64,000 bases of DNA from Staphylococcus hsinchuensis (GCF_038789205.1 NZ_CP128355.1:248001-312000), one strand, 5' to 3'. Counted from the first letter of the stretch, positions 8,960 through 18,842 are shown. Notes: a model not told the origin generated them from the letters alone. Program-made: numbers and translations.

Positions 8960-9607
8960 TTAATTTTTATGAATTTTAACTTCAGCGTTCATTCCTGGAA
9001 CAACATTTTCAGATGGTTTAGAATCAAGTGAAATCTTAACTGGAATCACTTGTGAAACTTTTGTATAATTGCCATCGCTATTAGATGAAGGCATTAATGA
9101 GAAACTAGAAGCTGTTGCTTTTCAAACGCTTTCTACTGTACCTTTAATGTTTGAATCTTCACCATCTAATTTGATATCTACATCTTTACCTTCTTCTACA
9201 TCTTTAATATCTTTTTCATCAACATTTGCTGTGATGTAAGAATCATCTAAATTATACGCATATGCAATCGGTGTACCTGCTTGAGCCATAGATCCTTTTG
9301 TGCTATCCGTTTTCACGATTGTACCATCTTGTGGCATTTTAATATCCATATTTTGAGATTGGCCGTTATCACCTTTAGCTGCGATTTCAGCGACTTTGTC
9401 ACCTTTATCTAATTTGTCATTTTCTTTAACATCTAAAGATTTGACCTCACCATTTGCTGGGGCAGAAATTTTGATTTGTTTGCCATCTACTTTGGCATTG
9501 TCAGTACTGACGAAACTTGTAGCTTGGTTATAAAAATGGAAACCAACTACGCCTATGATTACAAGAACTACAATGGTAATGATATTTATTAAAACCATTT
9601 TTTTCAT
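8960..9607 (-). pseudogene. EmrA/HlyD-type membrane fusion protein, interrupted by an in-frame TGA
   Basis: The first 161 codons encode an N-terminal membrane anchor (residues 5-25) and a biotinyl/lipoyl-like HlyD domain (DNAKVDGKQIKISAPANGEV). Codon 162 (9122-9124, minus strand) is TGA. The same frame then continues for 53 codons (KATASSFSLMPSSNSDG ... AEVKIHKN) to a TAA at 8960, with clear HlyD C-terminal character. A single G-to-T change from GGA would explain the stop. The product is probably a truncated adaptor lacking the last beta-barrel strands, unless readthrough occurs. It sits upstream of the EmrB-like gene as an operon. Confidence 0.88.
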
Positions 9608-9677
9608 TCCACTTACCTCCTATTTGCTTTTATAAGTCACCTTATTTATTATAAGAACGTAGATATGAAAAAAACAC

Positions 9678-9700
9678 CAACACTTGCATCAAATGTGTTG
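9678..9700. promoter_or_regulatory. Probable TetR operator between emrA-like gene and its regulator
   Basis: CAACAC (9678-9683) and GTGTTG (9695-9700) form an inverted repeat with an 11-nt spacer in the 126-nt divergent intergenic region. Placement suits autorepression and control of the efflux pair. No experimental consensus is known to me, so this is an inference from symmetry and position. Confidence 0.5.
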
Positions 9701-9733
9701 ACCTATCTAAAACATGACTGGTGAGGAGAATAT

Positions 9734-10285
9734 ATGAAATCAACCGCAAAACGTAAGATTATTCAAAATATGATTTTATTATTAAAGGAATATCCTTTTG
9801 AGGAAATAACAATAAAAATGTTATGTGCTTATAGTGGTGTAAACAGAACTACTTTTTATAAATATTTTGAAGATAAATACGACCTCATTTCAAAAATTCA
9901 AGCCCACCATTTACAAAAATATTTAAAATTATTAGATGCACTCAATAACAGTTTAAAAAACAAAACAAACAGGAATATCAAAGTATATAAATTTTTCAAA
10001 ATATTATTAACGTACGTACGTCGACATTATACTTTCTTTCATGCAATCATTGTAGTTCATCCTAACCGTTCGTTAATTAAAGATTATATTAAAAATACGA
10101 AACAAGTATATCAACAAATGTTAAAAAACTATTCGTCGATAGAACATCAAAAACAAATGGTCACTTATATCGTCGGAGGTGAAATTGGAGTTATATACTT
10201 TTGGATTTACAAAGGTTGTCAAGAAACCCCTGAAGAGCTAGCAAAAATTTTGCTTGAGAATGTGCTAAGAGTAAGAAGACAATGA
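9734..10285 (+). CDS. TetR/AcrR family repressor
   Basis: A 183-residue regulator. The N-terminal helix-turn-helix is clear (FEEITIKMLCAYSGVNRTTFYKYFEDKYDLI, about residues 19-50), followed by a helical ligand-binding domain. It starts after a gtgaggag Shine-Dalgarno. Being divergent from the EmrAB-type efflux operon, it most likely represses that operon and itself, released by a substrate of the pump. Confidence 0.88.
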   Translation: MKSTAKRKIIQNMILLLKEYPFEEITIKMLCAYSGVNRTTFYKYFEDKYDLISKIQAHHLQKYLKLLDALNNSLKNKTNRNIKVYKFFKILLTYVRRHYTFFHAIIVVHPNRSLIKDYIKNTKQVYQQMLKNYSSIEHQKQMVTYIVGGEIGVIYFWIYKGCQETPEELAKILLENVLRVRRQ

Positions 10286-10299
10286 CACAATTAAGATAG

Positions 10300-10340
10300 A
10301 AAAGCGACCAATCTACATTTGCTTAGATTGATCGCTTTTT
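10300..10340. terminator. Bidirectional terminator
   Basis: AAAAGCGA-C-CAATCTA pairs with TAGATTG-A-TCGCTTTT with one internal mismatch. It lies between the TetR gene and the convergent tcaB-like gene. Confidence 0.88.
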
Positions 10341-10345
10341 ACTAT

Positions 10346-11554
10346 TTAAATATTACTTTTTCGGAATACAATATAATTTAAAGTTTGTAATACGATTAAA
10401 CATATGCCTGCCACAATAATAATAACTACATATGGTATGATATTTTGTTCCCCCATTAAACCTACGAGTGATGAAGCAACTCCGCCAAGTAATGATTGTA
10501 TTAATCCAAGTAAACTTGAGGCACTTCCATTACCGACAGTACTTTCATCCATAGCAATTGAAAAAGCCAACGTTGAAACACCCGTCACAGGAGCAACTAA
10601 CAATATAAAACCTGCAATTAACACCACTATGGGTAAGTGCGCAGTAAGTGTAGTGACTACACAAACTACCCCTATAATTTGTATGGCAGTTAAAGTGCGT
10701 AATAAATATTGACGTTCGATATAATTGACTAACTTACCTGTAAGTTGACTTGAAATAATCAGGGTAATTCCTATCCCCGCAAACATATAACTGAATTGTT
10801 GTGCAGTCAAACTGTATACGCGTTGAGTAATAAAGGGTGAGGCAGAAATATAGCTAAATAGCATTACGAACGTAACGCCTTGAATCAGCATCGGTAATAC
10901 AAAGTGGGCGCTTCGTAATAAAGTTAGAAAGTTTCTAAAAATTATCAGGATTTGAGGTGGTTCTCGATGTTCAGAAGTCAATGTTTCATTTACTTTAATT
11001 GTTGAGCCTACGAGCATCAATATGCCAAACACAGTTAATACGATAAAGACCATTCGCCAGTTAGCATATGTAATAATACCTCCTCCAATAGTGGGAGCAA
11101 TGATTGGCGCAATGCCATTGACTAACATTAGTAATGCTAGAAACTGTGTTAACTGCTTCCCGCTATACAAATCGCTCGCAATCGCTCTAGAAATCACAGC
11201 ACCTGCACCGCCACATAATCCTTGAACAAAACGCAAGGCTAACATAAATTCAATACTATTCGTGAAACATATTCCGATACTCGCTAATGTAAATAATCCC
11301 ATTGCGAATATGAGTGGTTTCTTTCTTCCCAACGCATCAGATATCGGCCCTACGAATAGATTTCCTAACGCAAGTCCTATCAAGAACATCGAAACTGCCA
11401 TCTGTGCATGTGTCGTTGTTGTATTAAAGTCACTTTGTATTTGAGGCAAACCTGGTAAAAACATATCTATAGACAGAGCACCAATTGCAGTTAAAGCACC
11501 TAATATAATTGTAAATAATGTTGATTGTTTATTGGTCGTTTCTTTTTCAGTCAT
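10346..11554 (-). CDS. tcaB: Bcr/CflA family drug transporter, TcaB-like
   Basis: A 402-residue, 12-helix major facilitator of the Bcr/CflA subfamily. It carries the N-terminal signature GALSIDMFLPGLPQIQSDF and motif A (GPISDALGRKKPL). The frame is open upstream of 11554, but aggaggt lies just before the ATG at 11554 (MTEKETTNKQ), which fixes the start. It follows tcaA on the same strand, as in the staphylococcal tcaRAB locus linked to glycopeptide susceptibility, hence the name. A short form of the dispersed repeat with a hairpin lies between the two genes, so they may be partly uncoupled. Confidence 0.85.
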   Translation of the reverse strand: MTEKETTNKQSTLFTIILGALTAIGALSIDMFLPGLPQIQSDFNTTTTHAQMAVSMFLIGLALGNLFVGPISDALGRKKPLIFAMGLFTLASIGICFTNSIEFMLALRFVQGLCGGAGAVISRAIASDLYSGKQLTQFLALLMLVNGIAPIIAPTIGGGIITYANWRMVFIVLTVFGILMLVGSTIKVNETLTSEHREPPQILIIFRNFLTLLRSAHFVLPMLIQGVTFVMLFSYISASPFITQRVYSLTAQQFSYMFAGIGITLIISSQLTGKLVNYIERQYLLRTLTAIQIIGVVCVVTTLTAHLPIVVLIAGFILLVAPVTGVSTLAFSIAMDESTVGNGSASSLLGLIQSLLGGVASSLVGLMGEQNIIPYVVIIIVAGICLIVLQTLNYIVFRKSNI

Positions 11555-11693
11555 TGAAGACCTCCTGTTCCAATCATCTATATTAAAATATAGTTTAACT
11601 ATAAAAATGATATAAACTATTATAGCTTGAAAGTGCATAATATTGAACAATCCATATATTATTTATACTATTTAAATTTTAGAGAAAAAAGGC

Positions 11694-11781
11694 GTGGGAC
11701 AGAAATCGAATTTTCTAAAAGAGATTTCGTGCTCCCTCTTAATAGACAAAAAATCTGAGACATTTATTTATGTCTCAGATT
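11694..11781 (-). repeat. Dispersed two-hairpin repeat, short form (copy E), also tcaA terminator
   Basis: Read on the minus strand, hairpin 1 (AATCTGAGACA / TGTCTCAGATT) is followed by T residues, and then hairpin 2 with the CGAAAT ... ATTTCTGTCCCAC pattern. The 75-nt middle of the long form is missing. Compensated base changes in hairpin 1 relative to other copies keep the stem intact. Confidence 0.82.
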
Positions 11782-11794
11782 CAAACAATTAACT

Positions 11795-13186
11795 TTACTC
11801 ATCGTATTTAACTAACTTTAAATCATTCGCTTTATTTGTACCTTCTAATTGATAGTCAGATTTTTCATATTCCCCGTTATCTTTCAATGATGTTGCTGTG
11901 ACATAGAATTGTTTACCTTTTTTCACAACATCAGTAATCTGAGGCTGGTTGAGTTTTAACTTATCATCAGAATCGACCGACTTTTTAATCGATTTATATG
12001 AATCAGAGTCTTTCTTTAACAATGGAGATACTAAAGCAAATTCACCTTTATTATCCGCCTTATTGTGGGCTGACGTGAATTTTGTTAGAAACTTAGAGAT
12101 TTTATCGCTAAAACTACTCGATTCCTTCTCTTTTTTCTTCACATACTTATTAATTTCATCATCATCAAACTCTACTGATACTTGGGTATCTTCTTTTAAG
12201 TTATCTGGGATGACTGTCGTCTTTGCAGATTTAAATGTTTTCTTTTTAGCTTTCCCTTCTGCTGAAACTGTTAGTGATTTTGTTTGTGGGAATGGACCTA
12301 TAGATTGACCTTTTTTATAGTTAAATGTTTTATCGTTTATCTTAACCTTAACTGATTTCTTATCTATATTCTTCGCCCCGTTTAAATCTACATTGATATA
12401 AGCTTCATTAAAATCTTCGTTAACATTAACAGTGCCACTATCACTATCTCTAAAATCAAATTTCAACTGACCGATAAACTGACCATTAGACATTTTCTTT
12501 TTCGCATCCAATATATATTCACCTGGAATAAATTTACCTAATGATGTTTTTTGATTTTTTTCAGCAATAACTTTTTTCTGTTTACCATCTGACTTGAATA
12601 AATAAGTTGTTTTATATTTAGGTTTAACAACTGCTTCTTTTGTCGGAGCTGTAAAATTCATGTTATCGAAGAATAAGTAACGCGTTCCATTTTTAGTTAT
12701 TTTTAAAACACTATCACCATTGTTAGCCAAAATATTTGAAGAAACTTTATTATCGCTCTCATTTAAATTTTTTATTTTACTTTTCACTTCTGTCGAAAAT
12801 CGTTTTAGCCCAACTTCTTTCTTAATATACTTTATGTATTGAGCCGCTTCAGTATCGTCGACATTATTTTCTTTCGTACTCAATAACGTAGAAAGCTTTT
12901 GTGTATCATTATTTTCTACCGCATTAAGTAATATTTTTGACTGAGCATCTGGAGAATTAAAATTACGTAATAAAAAGAAGATGATAATCAGTAAAATAAT
13001 AATAAAACCTGCTATACCCCAAGGGATGATCTTTTGCGCTTTCGTAAGTGTTGTCTTGTTGCCTGACTTTTCTTCAGACTTGTCATTGTTTTTATTAGTA
13101 CGTTTACCATACAACTGGAATCCACAATGTGGGCATTGATGTTTGCTGTCTTCTACATCACGTTTACAATTAGGACATTGTCGCAT
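11795..13186 (-). CDS. tcaA: TcaA-like zinc-ribbon membrane protein
   Basis: A 463-residue protein. An N-terminal zinc ribbon has Cys4, Cys7, Cys18 and Cys21. A linker and a single membrane helix (about residues 49-70, WGIAGFIIILLIIIFFLLRNF) lead to a large extracellular part with TcaA-type beta domains. The segments LRNFNSPDAQSKIL and KNGTRYLFFDNMNFTAPTKE are strongly TcaA-like. S. aureus TcaA affects teicoplanin susceptibility. Two adjacent ATG codons follow gaggtg; I use the one 6 nt away. The tcaR regulator expected upstream is not present. Confidence 0.92.
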   Translation of the reverse strand: MRQCPNCKRDVEDSKHQCPHCGFQLYGKRTNKNNDKSEEKSGNKTTLTKAQKIIPWGIAGFIIILLIIIFFLLRNFNSPDAQSKILLNAVENNDTQKLSTLLSTKENNVDDTEAAQYIKYIKKEVGLKRFSTEVKSKIKNLNESDNKVSSNILANNGDSVLKITKNGTRYLFFDNMNFTAPTKEAVVKPKYKTTYLFKSDGKQKKVIAEKNQKTSLGKFIPGEYILDAKKKMSNGQFIGQLKFDFRDSDSGTVNVNEDFNEAYINVDLNGAKNIDKKSVKVKINDKTFNYKKGQSIGPFPQTKSLTVSAEGKAKKKTFKSAKTTVIPDNLKEDTQVSVEFDDDEINKYVKKKEKESSSFSDKISKFLTKFTSAHNKADNKGEFALVSPLLKKDSDSYKSIKKSVDSDDKLKLNQPQITDVVKKGKQFYVTATSLKDNGEYEKSDYQLEGTNKANDLKLVKYDE

Positions 13187-13553
13187 CATTATCACCTCTT
13201 CTTTATATTCTTTACGTTAGTTTAAATGAATAGATACTCGACCTATATTAACGATTTCCTCATCCAAAATCAATGTCTCACCTTATTCGATTTATGCTAC
13301 GAAGCCATGAAAGTGTATTTTATACTATCTCTATTATTATATCTGTTTTAATATGTGATTGATATACATATTTAGTCTAATTTAATTCAAAAACGCTGTG
13401 CGTTATTCTGCCATGTACTACTGTTTATTTCACATCATATGACTAGGAAGACATTGTTGAATACTTCACAAATATTAAAACCGATATATTCAGTTGCTTA
13501 ATTCTGTTGATTCAACTACATTTAATATACAGATAAATAACTTGAGGTGAACC
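13187..13553. other. Intergenic region between divergent tcaA and DUF218 genes
   Basis: About 367 nt with no convincing ORF, hairpin or operator. In S. aureus tcaR precedes tcaA; I see no trace of a MarR-type coding sequence here in any frame. Confidence 0.6.
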
Positions 13554-14504
13554 ATGAATATCTTTACGCTTGTTTGTAGTTTAATTATAGGAATCTATTT
13601 AATTGGGCTGTTTTTTAACTTTAAAATTTTAACACATATCAATATCTATTTTAGTATGATTTCGCTCGGATACATCGTCATTCTCGTACATATCATAAAT
13701 CAGACTTGGCCTATCGATTCCATTATACTCATTATTATCGGCTGTTTATTACTACTATTTAAACACAGAGTATTCTTTCGAAATAAACAGAGTTTACAAT
13801 TTTTAAAGCGACTATTTCCAATTATTTATAAAATCGCTTTACTCACTTGCATTTTAGTATACATCTCTCAGCTACCCATCGTTAGTGCAATCGCTTTATG
13901 GCTCGCATCAATTGCACTCAGTGCATTATTTACCTTTATTATTTATGTATCAAATATCTCAAGTTATCAATATAAGCATATCAACGAAGATTATAAATAT
14001 ATACTAGTCCTTGGGGCTGGTATCTTTAATGAACAAGTCCCTCCTATGTTAGCAAATCGCTTAGATCAAGCATTAAATGTTTATAAATTAAATCCTCAAT
14101 CACATTTCATAGTAAGCGGTGGCAAAGGAGAAGACGAACCTATATCAGAAGCATTAGCAATGCAACGTTATTTACATCAACAAGGTGTGCCAAACAATAG
14201 GATTATCATGGAAAACCAATCAACTAACACGTATGAAAATATTAAATTCACTAAAAGAATTATATCAGAAAGGGAAACAAAATCAGCTGATATTATATGT
14301 GTGACAAGTCAATTTCATATCATGCGCGCATTACGTTTAGGTCAAAAATTAAAGCTGAAATTCCATGGTTTAGGAAGTCATACGCCTTATCATTTTTTAG
14401 AATATGCAATGATACGTGACTTTTTAGCCCTTATGTTCCAATATAAACGGTTATTAACTGTGTATTTTGCTTTATTATTTTTTGCTACTGTTTATATAAA
14501 ATGA
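13554..14504 (+). CDS. DUF218 (YdcF/SanA/ElyC-like) membrane protein
   Basis: A 316-residue protein. About five hydrophobic segments occupy residues 1-135 and precede a DUF218 domain (about 147-290) with the family motifs VLGAGIFNEQVPPMLANRLDQAL, VSGGKGEDEPISEA and ENQSTNTYENI. A last hydrophobic segment ends the protein. DUF218 proteins are associated with envelope biogenesis and vancomycin or detergent sensitivity in other bacteria; the chemistry is unclear. A gaggtg Shine-Dalgarno lies 5 nt before the ATG. It is monocistronic, with two terminator hairpins downstream. Confidence 0.85.
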   Translation: MNIFTLVCSLIIGIYLIGLFFNFKILTHINIYFSMISLGYIVILVHIINQTWPIDSIILIIIGCLLLLFKHRVFFRNKQSLQFLKRLFPIIYKIALLTCILVYISQLPIVSAIALWLASIALSALFTFIIYVSNISSYQYKHINEDYKYILVLGAGIFNEQVPPMLANRLDQALNVYKLNPQSHFIVSGGKGEDEPISEALAMQRYLHQQGVPNNRIIMENQSTNTYENIKFTKRIISERETKSADIICVTSQFHIMRALRLGQKLKLKFHGLGSHTPYHFLEYAMIRDFLALMFQYKRLLTVYFALLFFATVYIK

Positions 14505-14523
14505 ATATTACCATTTTTCTATT

Positions 14524-14597
14524 AAAGTGCCTTATTGTGCTTTCTATATATACAAGCATGTATAGCACATAAATTTTTATATACAATAAGACACTTT
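14524..14597 (+). terminator. Extended hairpin terminator of the DUF218 gene
   Basis: Arms AAAGTGCCTTATTGT (14524-14538) and ACAATAAGACACTTT (14583-14597) pair with one mismatch around a loop containing a second small hairpin, followed by a T run. Confidence 0.65.
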
Positions 14598-14616
14598 TTT
14601 ACAATTCAATCAAAGT

Positions 14617-14657
14617 AAAAGGCAATTTCTATATTATTTCAATAGAAATTGCCTTTT
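14617..14657. terminator. Bidirectional terminator at hrtA 3' end
   Basis: AAAAGGCAATTTCTAT pairs perfectly with ATAGAAATTGCCTTTT around a 9-nt loop. It lies between the DUF218 gene and hrtA. Confidence 0.9.
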
Positions 14658-14693
14658 TCAACCATTATAGTACTTAATAACTCGTTTATTTTG

Positions 14694-15362
14694 TTATTTA
14701 TTTACGATTTTTCCATCATCTAATTCTATAACACGATCTGCAAACTCAAATAACCTTTGATCATGTGTGATCATCAACCCAATCATGTCTTTTTGTTGTA
14801 CTTGTGATTTAATCATTTCAACGACCTCGGTAGCACGTTGGGCATCTAGACTCGCTGTAGGTTCATCTGCTAACACGATTTTAGGATTATTCATAAATGC
14901 GCGCATAATCGCAACACGTTGCTTCTCTCCTCCAGATAACATATGCGGAAAGACATCTAATCGATGTCCGAGTCCAATTTGTTTTAATAATTCGTCCGCT
15001 CTTTTAACTGCATCCCTTTTCGAGAGGCCTGCTTCAGTACCTATCACTGTTAATTGTGCTCTTACCTTTAGATAAGGGACAAGGTGTGAGGATTGGAAAA
15101 TAAACCCTATTTCATTTAAGCGTAGATCAACTGCTTTGTTATCTTTTGAAAATAAAGGTTTGTCATCAAATATGATTTCTCCGCTATCTTGTGTTAACAA
15201 TCCACCTAATATCGTTAATAATGTTGTTTTGCCTGAACCGGAAGCACCAGTCAGTATCACAAATTCACCTTTTTTAATTTCAAAGTCTATACCTTTTAAT
15301 ACTTGTGTTTTTGAATCACCTTGTCCATAGGATTTATTAATATTCTTTACTTCTAACGACAT
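14694..15362 (-). CDS. hrtA: Heme-regulated ABC exporter ATP-binding subunit HrtA
   Basis: A 222-residue MacB-type ABC ATPase. Walker A is GASGSGKT (residues 39-46), the signature LSGGE is at 142-146, and Walker B is IVLADEP at about 162-168. With HrtB it forms the exporter that relieves heme toxicity. Its ATG overlaps the hrtB stop (TAATG), so the two are translationally coupled. Naming rests on the adjacent divergent hssRS genes and the HssR direct repeat upstream of hrtB. Confidence 0.93.
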   Translation of the reverse strand: MSLEVKNINKSYGQGDSKTQVLKGIDFEIKKGEFVILTGASGSGKTTLLTILGGLLTQDSGEIIFDDKPLFSKDNKAVDLRLNEIGFIFQSSHLVPYLKVRAQLTVIGTEAGLSKRDAVKRADELLKQIGLGHRLDVFPHMLSGGEKQRVAIMRAFMNNPKIVLADEPTASLDAQRATEVVEMIKSQVQQKDMIGLMITHDQRLFEFADRVIELDDGKIVNK

Positions 15363-16414
15363 TATTCAGCCCCTCCAATAGCTTCTATAGGATCTACTTT
15401 AAATAATTTTATTAAAGATAATGTAGCACCAATCAATGCAACTACAATAAAGACCACTACGACGAGTGAGATATTCGCAATAGTTAAATGGAATGGCATT
15501 GAAACCGGCATAATAAGAGACAATAAACTAATTACTCCAACTGCAATAAGTACCGCTATCAATGTCGTAATTAATATTTGGGTAATTAATGCACTTAATA
15601 AATGCTTAGTTTTAATACCAATTGCTTTTAATATTCCAATTTCAGAAATTTTTTGTATCGTCATTACATAGAAAAATGCACTTAATACGATTGCAGAAAT
15701 TACAAATAAGCTCGTAATCATCATATTGAGTGGTGCTTGTTCAGCTTTATAACTTGGAATTTCATTTGTAATGTCATCCTTACTAAATACTTTGATACCT
15801 TTTATATCATTCAATTTCTGTTGTTGCTTATGGTTTAGGTGTGATAATGGATAAACCATACTGCTATGTTTATTCAGATGATTAAACCCTTTATTAGATG
15901 CCATCACAATTGAACTGTGTGCATGCATTGTATCTTTTATCACACCAGAAACAGTTAAACGATTTCCTTTTGTCGTTTTAATCGTATCCCCTATTGCTAT
16001 ATTTTTAGCAGTTAACTTTTCATTGATAACAATCTCATTCTTTTTCTTTGGAAAATGGCCATCTATTAATTTCGGTTTCTTATTTTTAACCTTATTCGTC
16101 ATGAGTACATCTTCTTCGTTTCCATCAACTTTTAATGTTTGAGGTGCAATTTTCAGAGGTTTTTGATTTATGATGTCTTCTATTTTCTTCTGTTGTGTTG
16201 GGTTTATTATAGATTTTTCGATTTTTGGTTGTTTCGTATCTTGCATCACATATTTTTCACTTTTCAAATTATCTAACATTGAAATATTTTCCCTAGCAAG
16301 ACCTTGCGCTAATCCACTAATAAATAACACCATTACGCCTAATAATAATATAATTAACATGATTAACATAAATCGAAATTTATAGAATTTAATCTCTTGC
16401 CATGCTAATTTCAT
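15362..16414 (-). CDS. hrtB: Heme-regulated ABC exporter permease HrtB
   Basis: A 350-residue FtsX/MacB-type permease with one N-terminal membrane helix, an extracellular domain of about 190 residues and three C-terminal helices. The C-terminus [12 protein letters not shown] is typical of the family. The frame is open upstream, but gggagtg precedes the ATG at 16414 ([15 protein letters not shown]), which I take as the start. It is the first gene of the hrtBA operon, under the HssR box at 16463-16482. Confidence 0.92.
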   Translation of the reverse strand: MKLAWQEIKFYKFRFMLIMLIILLLGVMVLFISGLAQGLARENISMLDNLKSEKYVMQDTKQPKIEKSIINPTQQKKIEDIINQKPLKIAPQTLKVDGNEEDVLMTNKVKNKKPKLIDGHFPKKKNEIVINEKLTAKNIAIGDTIKTTKGNRLTVSGVIKDTMHAHSSIVMASNKGFNHLNKHSSMVYPLSHLNHKQQQKLNDIKGIKVFSKDDITNEIPSYKAEQAPLNMMITSLFVISAIVLSAFFYVMTIQKISEIGILKAIGIKTKHLLSALITQILITTLIAVLIAVGVISLLSLIMPVSMPFHLTIANISLVVVVFIVVALIGATLSLIKLFKVDPIEAIGGAE

Positions 16415-16462
16415 AATTTGGTCACTCCCTCTCAATAATGTATATATTAAGTCTATATCCTA

Positions 16463-16482
16463 GATATGAACTCAATATGAAC
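16463..16482 (-). promoter_or_regulatory. HssR-binding direct repeat of the hrt promoter
   Basis: On the minus strand the sequence is GTTCATATTGAGTTCATATC: two 9-nt direct repeats, GTTCATATT and GTTCATATC, separated by 2 nt. It lies 49 nt before the hrtB start. S. aureus HssR is known to need a direct repeat of this sequence (GTTCATATT) in the hrtAB promoter. Confidence 0.92.
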
Positions 16483-16568
16483 TTTAATGAAATTTTTTAG
16501 GTTTATTGTTTTTTACATATACATCACGTAACATTGATATTAATAATTATTTTAAGGAGCCTATTCAT

Positions 16569-17243
16569 ATGACAACATGTCTTATTGTTGACGACGACGC
16601 TAAAATATTAGAATATGTTTCAACGCATTTAGAAAGAGAAGGTTTAAATACTGTAGTGCAAACGAGTGGGGAAAGTGCATTAGACTACCTTGAGACCCAA
16701 CAAGTCGACATTGTAATTGTAGACATTATGATGAGTGGAATGAATGGTTTTGAGTTATGTCAAACTTTAAAGGAAGACTTTGAACTCCCAGTCATTATGC
16801 TCACAGCCAGAGATGCATTAAGCGACAAAGAACAAGCTTATATTACAGGAACTGATGATTACGTCACAAAACCTTTCGAAGTAAAGGAGCTTATATTTAG
16901 AATTAGAGCTGTTCTGAAAAGATATAATATTAATGCTAATAAAGAATTAAATATTGGAAACCTCACGTTAATCCAATCTTATTTAGAAATTCAAACGCAC
17001 AATAAAACGATGAATTTACCAAATAAAGAGTTTCAATTATTCTTTTTACTGGCTTCTAACCCACATAAAGTTTTTAGTCGAGATGACATCATTGAAAAAA
17101 TATGGGGTTTTGATTACGAAGGTGATGAACGTACTGTAGATGTCCATATTAAACGATTGCGCAAACGACTCGAAAAGCTAGAAGCCAACGTTACAATTCA
17201 AACAGTTCGCGGACTTGGCTATAAGGTAGATGCTCATGTTTAA
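16569..17243 (+). CDS. hssR: Heme-sensing response regulator HssR
   Basis: A 224-residue OmpR-type regulator. The receiver domain has the acidic pocket VDDD (residues 7-10), the phosphoacceptor Asp52 (VDIMMSG) and Lys in VTKPFE. The C-terminal winged helix spans about 128-222 ([15 protein letters not shown] ... TVRGLGYK). The frame is open upstream to 16506, but aaggag lies before the ATG at 16569, and the resulting length matches HssR. It overlaps hssS by 8 nt. It activates hrtBA via the adjacent direct repeat. Confidence 0.94.
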   Translation: MTTCLIVDDDAKILEYVSTHLEREGLNTVVQTSGESALDYLETQQVDIVIVDIMMSGMNGFELCQTLKEDFELPVIMLTARDALSDKEQAYITGTDDYVTKPFEVKELIFRIRAVLKRYNINANKELNIGNLTLIQSYLEIQTHNKTMNLPNKEFQLFFLLASNPHKVFSRDDIIEKIWGFDYEGDERTVDVHIKRLRKRLEKLEANVTIQTVRGLGYKVDAHV

Positions 17244-18612
17244 ATCACTCTATACGCGCTTAGCTATTTATCTCATCACCATGTTATTAGTCAGTGCTGT
17301 AGCAAGCTTTCTATGTACTAATATTATTTACCACCAATATTTAAAAGCAAATAACGATGCTAAAATTATGCGAACGTTAAAGGATTCTAGAACGTTCCAC
17401 AGTGAAATGCCTCAAGAAGAGTCAAAGAACTTCTTTAAACATATAGGCGAAATGAACTATCAACTTATGACTGTAAATACTTCAGGAAAGAAAACATTTT
17501 ATGGTGCTCATTTTAGAAAAGATAATATATCCAAACACCAGATTGATAAAGTATTAAACGGCCACGATTACCATGGTATTAAATCTTTGCCTTATAATCT
17601 TTTCATCACAGGCTTCTTTGAAAATACAACAAAGAATACTGTCGGTGTTACATTTAACACTAAAGAAGGTGAACTCGCGGTATTTATGCGACCTGATATA
17701 GGAAAGACCTTTAGCGAATTTAGAATCTTTCTTGCAATATTAATCGCGTTATTATTGATTTTTTCAATTATATTAACGATTTCAGCAACGTATTCGATTA
17801 TCAAACCCATCCAACAACTAAAACAAGCAACACATCGATTGATGCAAGGAGATTTTACTACACCTATTAAACAAACACGTGAAGATGAACTTGGAACATT
17901 GCAATATCGATTTAATGATATGCGACTTTCTTTAAAGCAAGTCGATGATATGAGACAACACTTCGTTCAGAATGTTTCTCACGAAATTAAAACACCTTTA
18001 ACACATATACATCATTTATTAGATCAATTACAAAGCTCTAAAGATCCTGTATTACGTGACTCATATATTAATGAGATTCACAGCGTAACGACACAACTCA
18101 GTGATTTAACGAAAGAACTCCTATTATTATCTGAAATCGACAATGGTACACATTTAAAATTCACAGACACTGTAGCATTAAATCAATTACTGAAAAAAAT
18201 AGTTCGACATGAGCAATTTGCAGCAAATCAAAAAGACCTTATTATTATGTCTGACTTAAATGAAATAAATTATGATGGTAATGAAAGATTATTGTATCAA
18301 GCATTTCAAAACCTGATTACAAATGCGATTAAATATTCGGAAAGACATGGCACGATTGAAATTACTCTAAACCAAACTTCCACTGCTATTATTTGTACAA
18401 TCACAGACGATGGTCTAGGCATGGATACTGAAACACAAGCACATTTATTCGAACGGTTCTATAAAGTAAATCATGAAAATGACAACAGCAACGGACTTGG
18501 CCTTGCAATTGCTAAAGCAATAATTGAATTACATGAAGGTACCATCCAGGTTGAAAGTCAAATTAGCCAAGGTACAACTTTCACCATTGAACTGCCCTCT
18601 AGCCACTCATGA
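17236..18612 (+). CDS. hssS: Heme sensor histidine kinase HssS
   Basis: A 458-residue membrane kinase. The first helix spans about residues 9-31, an extracellular sensor about 32-164, and the second helix 165-187. HAMP follows (about 188-240). The dimerisation/phosphoacceptor box VSHEIKTPL places His at 249. The HATPase has N box (NAIKYSE), G1 (DDGLGMD), F (FERFYK) and G2 (NGLGLAI). Of two ATGs at 17230 and 17236, the second has the better Shine-Dalgarno spacing. It overlaps hssR. Confidence 0.94.
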   Translation: MFKSLYTRLAIYLITMLLVSAVASFLCTNIIYHQYLKANNDAKIMRTLKDSRTFHSEMPQEESKNFFKHIGEMNYQLMTVNTSGKKTFYGAHFRKDNISKHQIDKVLNGHDYHGIKSLPYNLFITGFFENTTKNTVGVTFNTKEGELAVFMRPDIGKTFSEFRIFLAILIALLLIFSIILTISATYSIIKPIQQLKQATHRLMQGDFTTPIKQTREDELGTLQYRFNDMRLSLKQVDDMRQHFVQNVSHEIKTPLTHIHHLLDQLQSSKDPVLRDSYINEIHSVTTQLSDLTKELLLLSEIDNGTHLKFTDTVALNQLLKKIVRHEQFAANQKDLIIMSDLNEINYDGNERLLYQAFQNLITNAIKYSERHGTIEITLNQTSTAIICTITDDGLGMDTETQAHLFERFYKVNHENDNSNGLGLAIAKAIIELHEGTIQVESQISQGTTFTIELPSSHS

Positions 18613-18728
18613 CAAACTTAAATATAAATTACTCGTATATTAATGAGCCATTACAACTTTATGTGCAATTGGACAGTAATTATGCGCTGGCTCCCAAGGG
18701 AAAAATGTCTATCTACAAAATGAAGTAG
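18609..18728 (+). pseudogene. Short ORF or gene remnant overlapping the hssS stop
   Basis: A 39-codon ORF begins at an ATG that overlaps the hssS TGA (ATGA) and contains YINEPLQLYVQLDSNYALAP. There is no Shine-Dalgarno. It looks like the start of a longer gene cut short, possibly a transposase remnant, but I cannot identify it. Two hairpins follow. Confidence 0.25.
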
Positions 18729-18788
18729 CGCCTTGAAAATTTTTGCATAAAAAAACTGCCCACAAAGTTATAAGCTTTGTCGACAGTC

Positions 18789-18822
18789 AAACAGTGAAGA
18801 CCTTCAGTCTTCACTGTTTTTT
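18789..18822. terminator. Terminator at mqo 3' end
   Basis: AAACAGTGAAGAC pairs perfectly with GTCTTCACTGTTT around a 5-nt loop, with A and T tails. A second, weaker hairpin (ACAAAG ... CTTTGT) precedes it at about 18751-18788. Confidence 0.85.
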
Positions 18823-18842
18823 TATAATAAAAATCAAATGCA

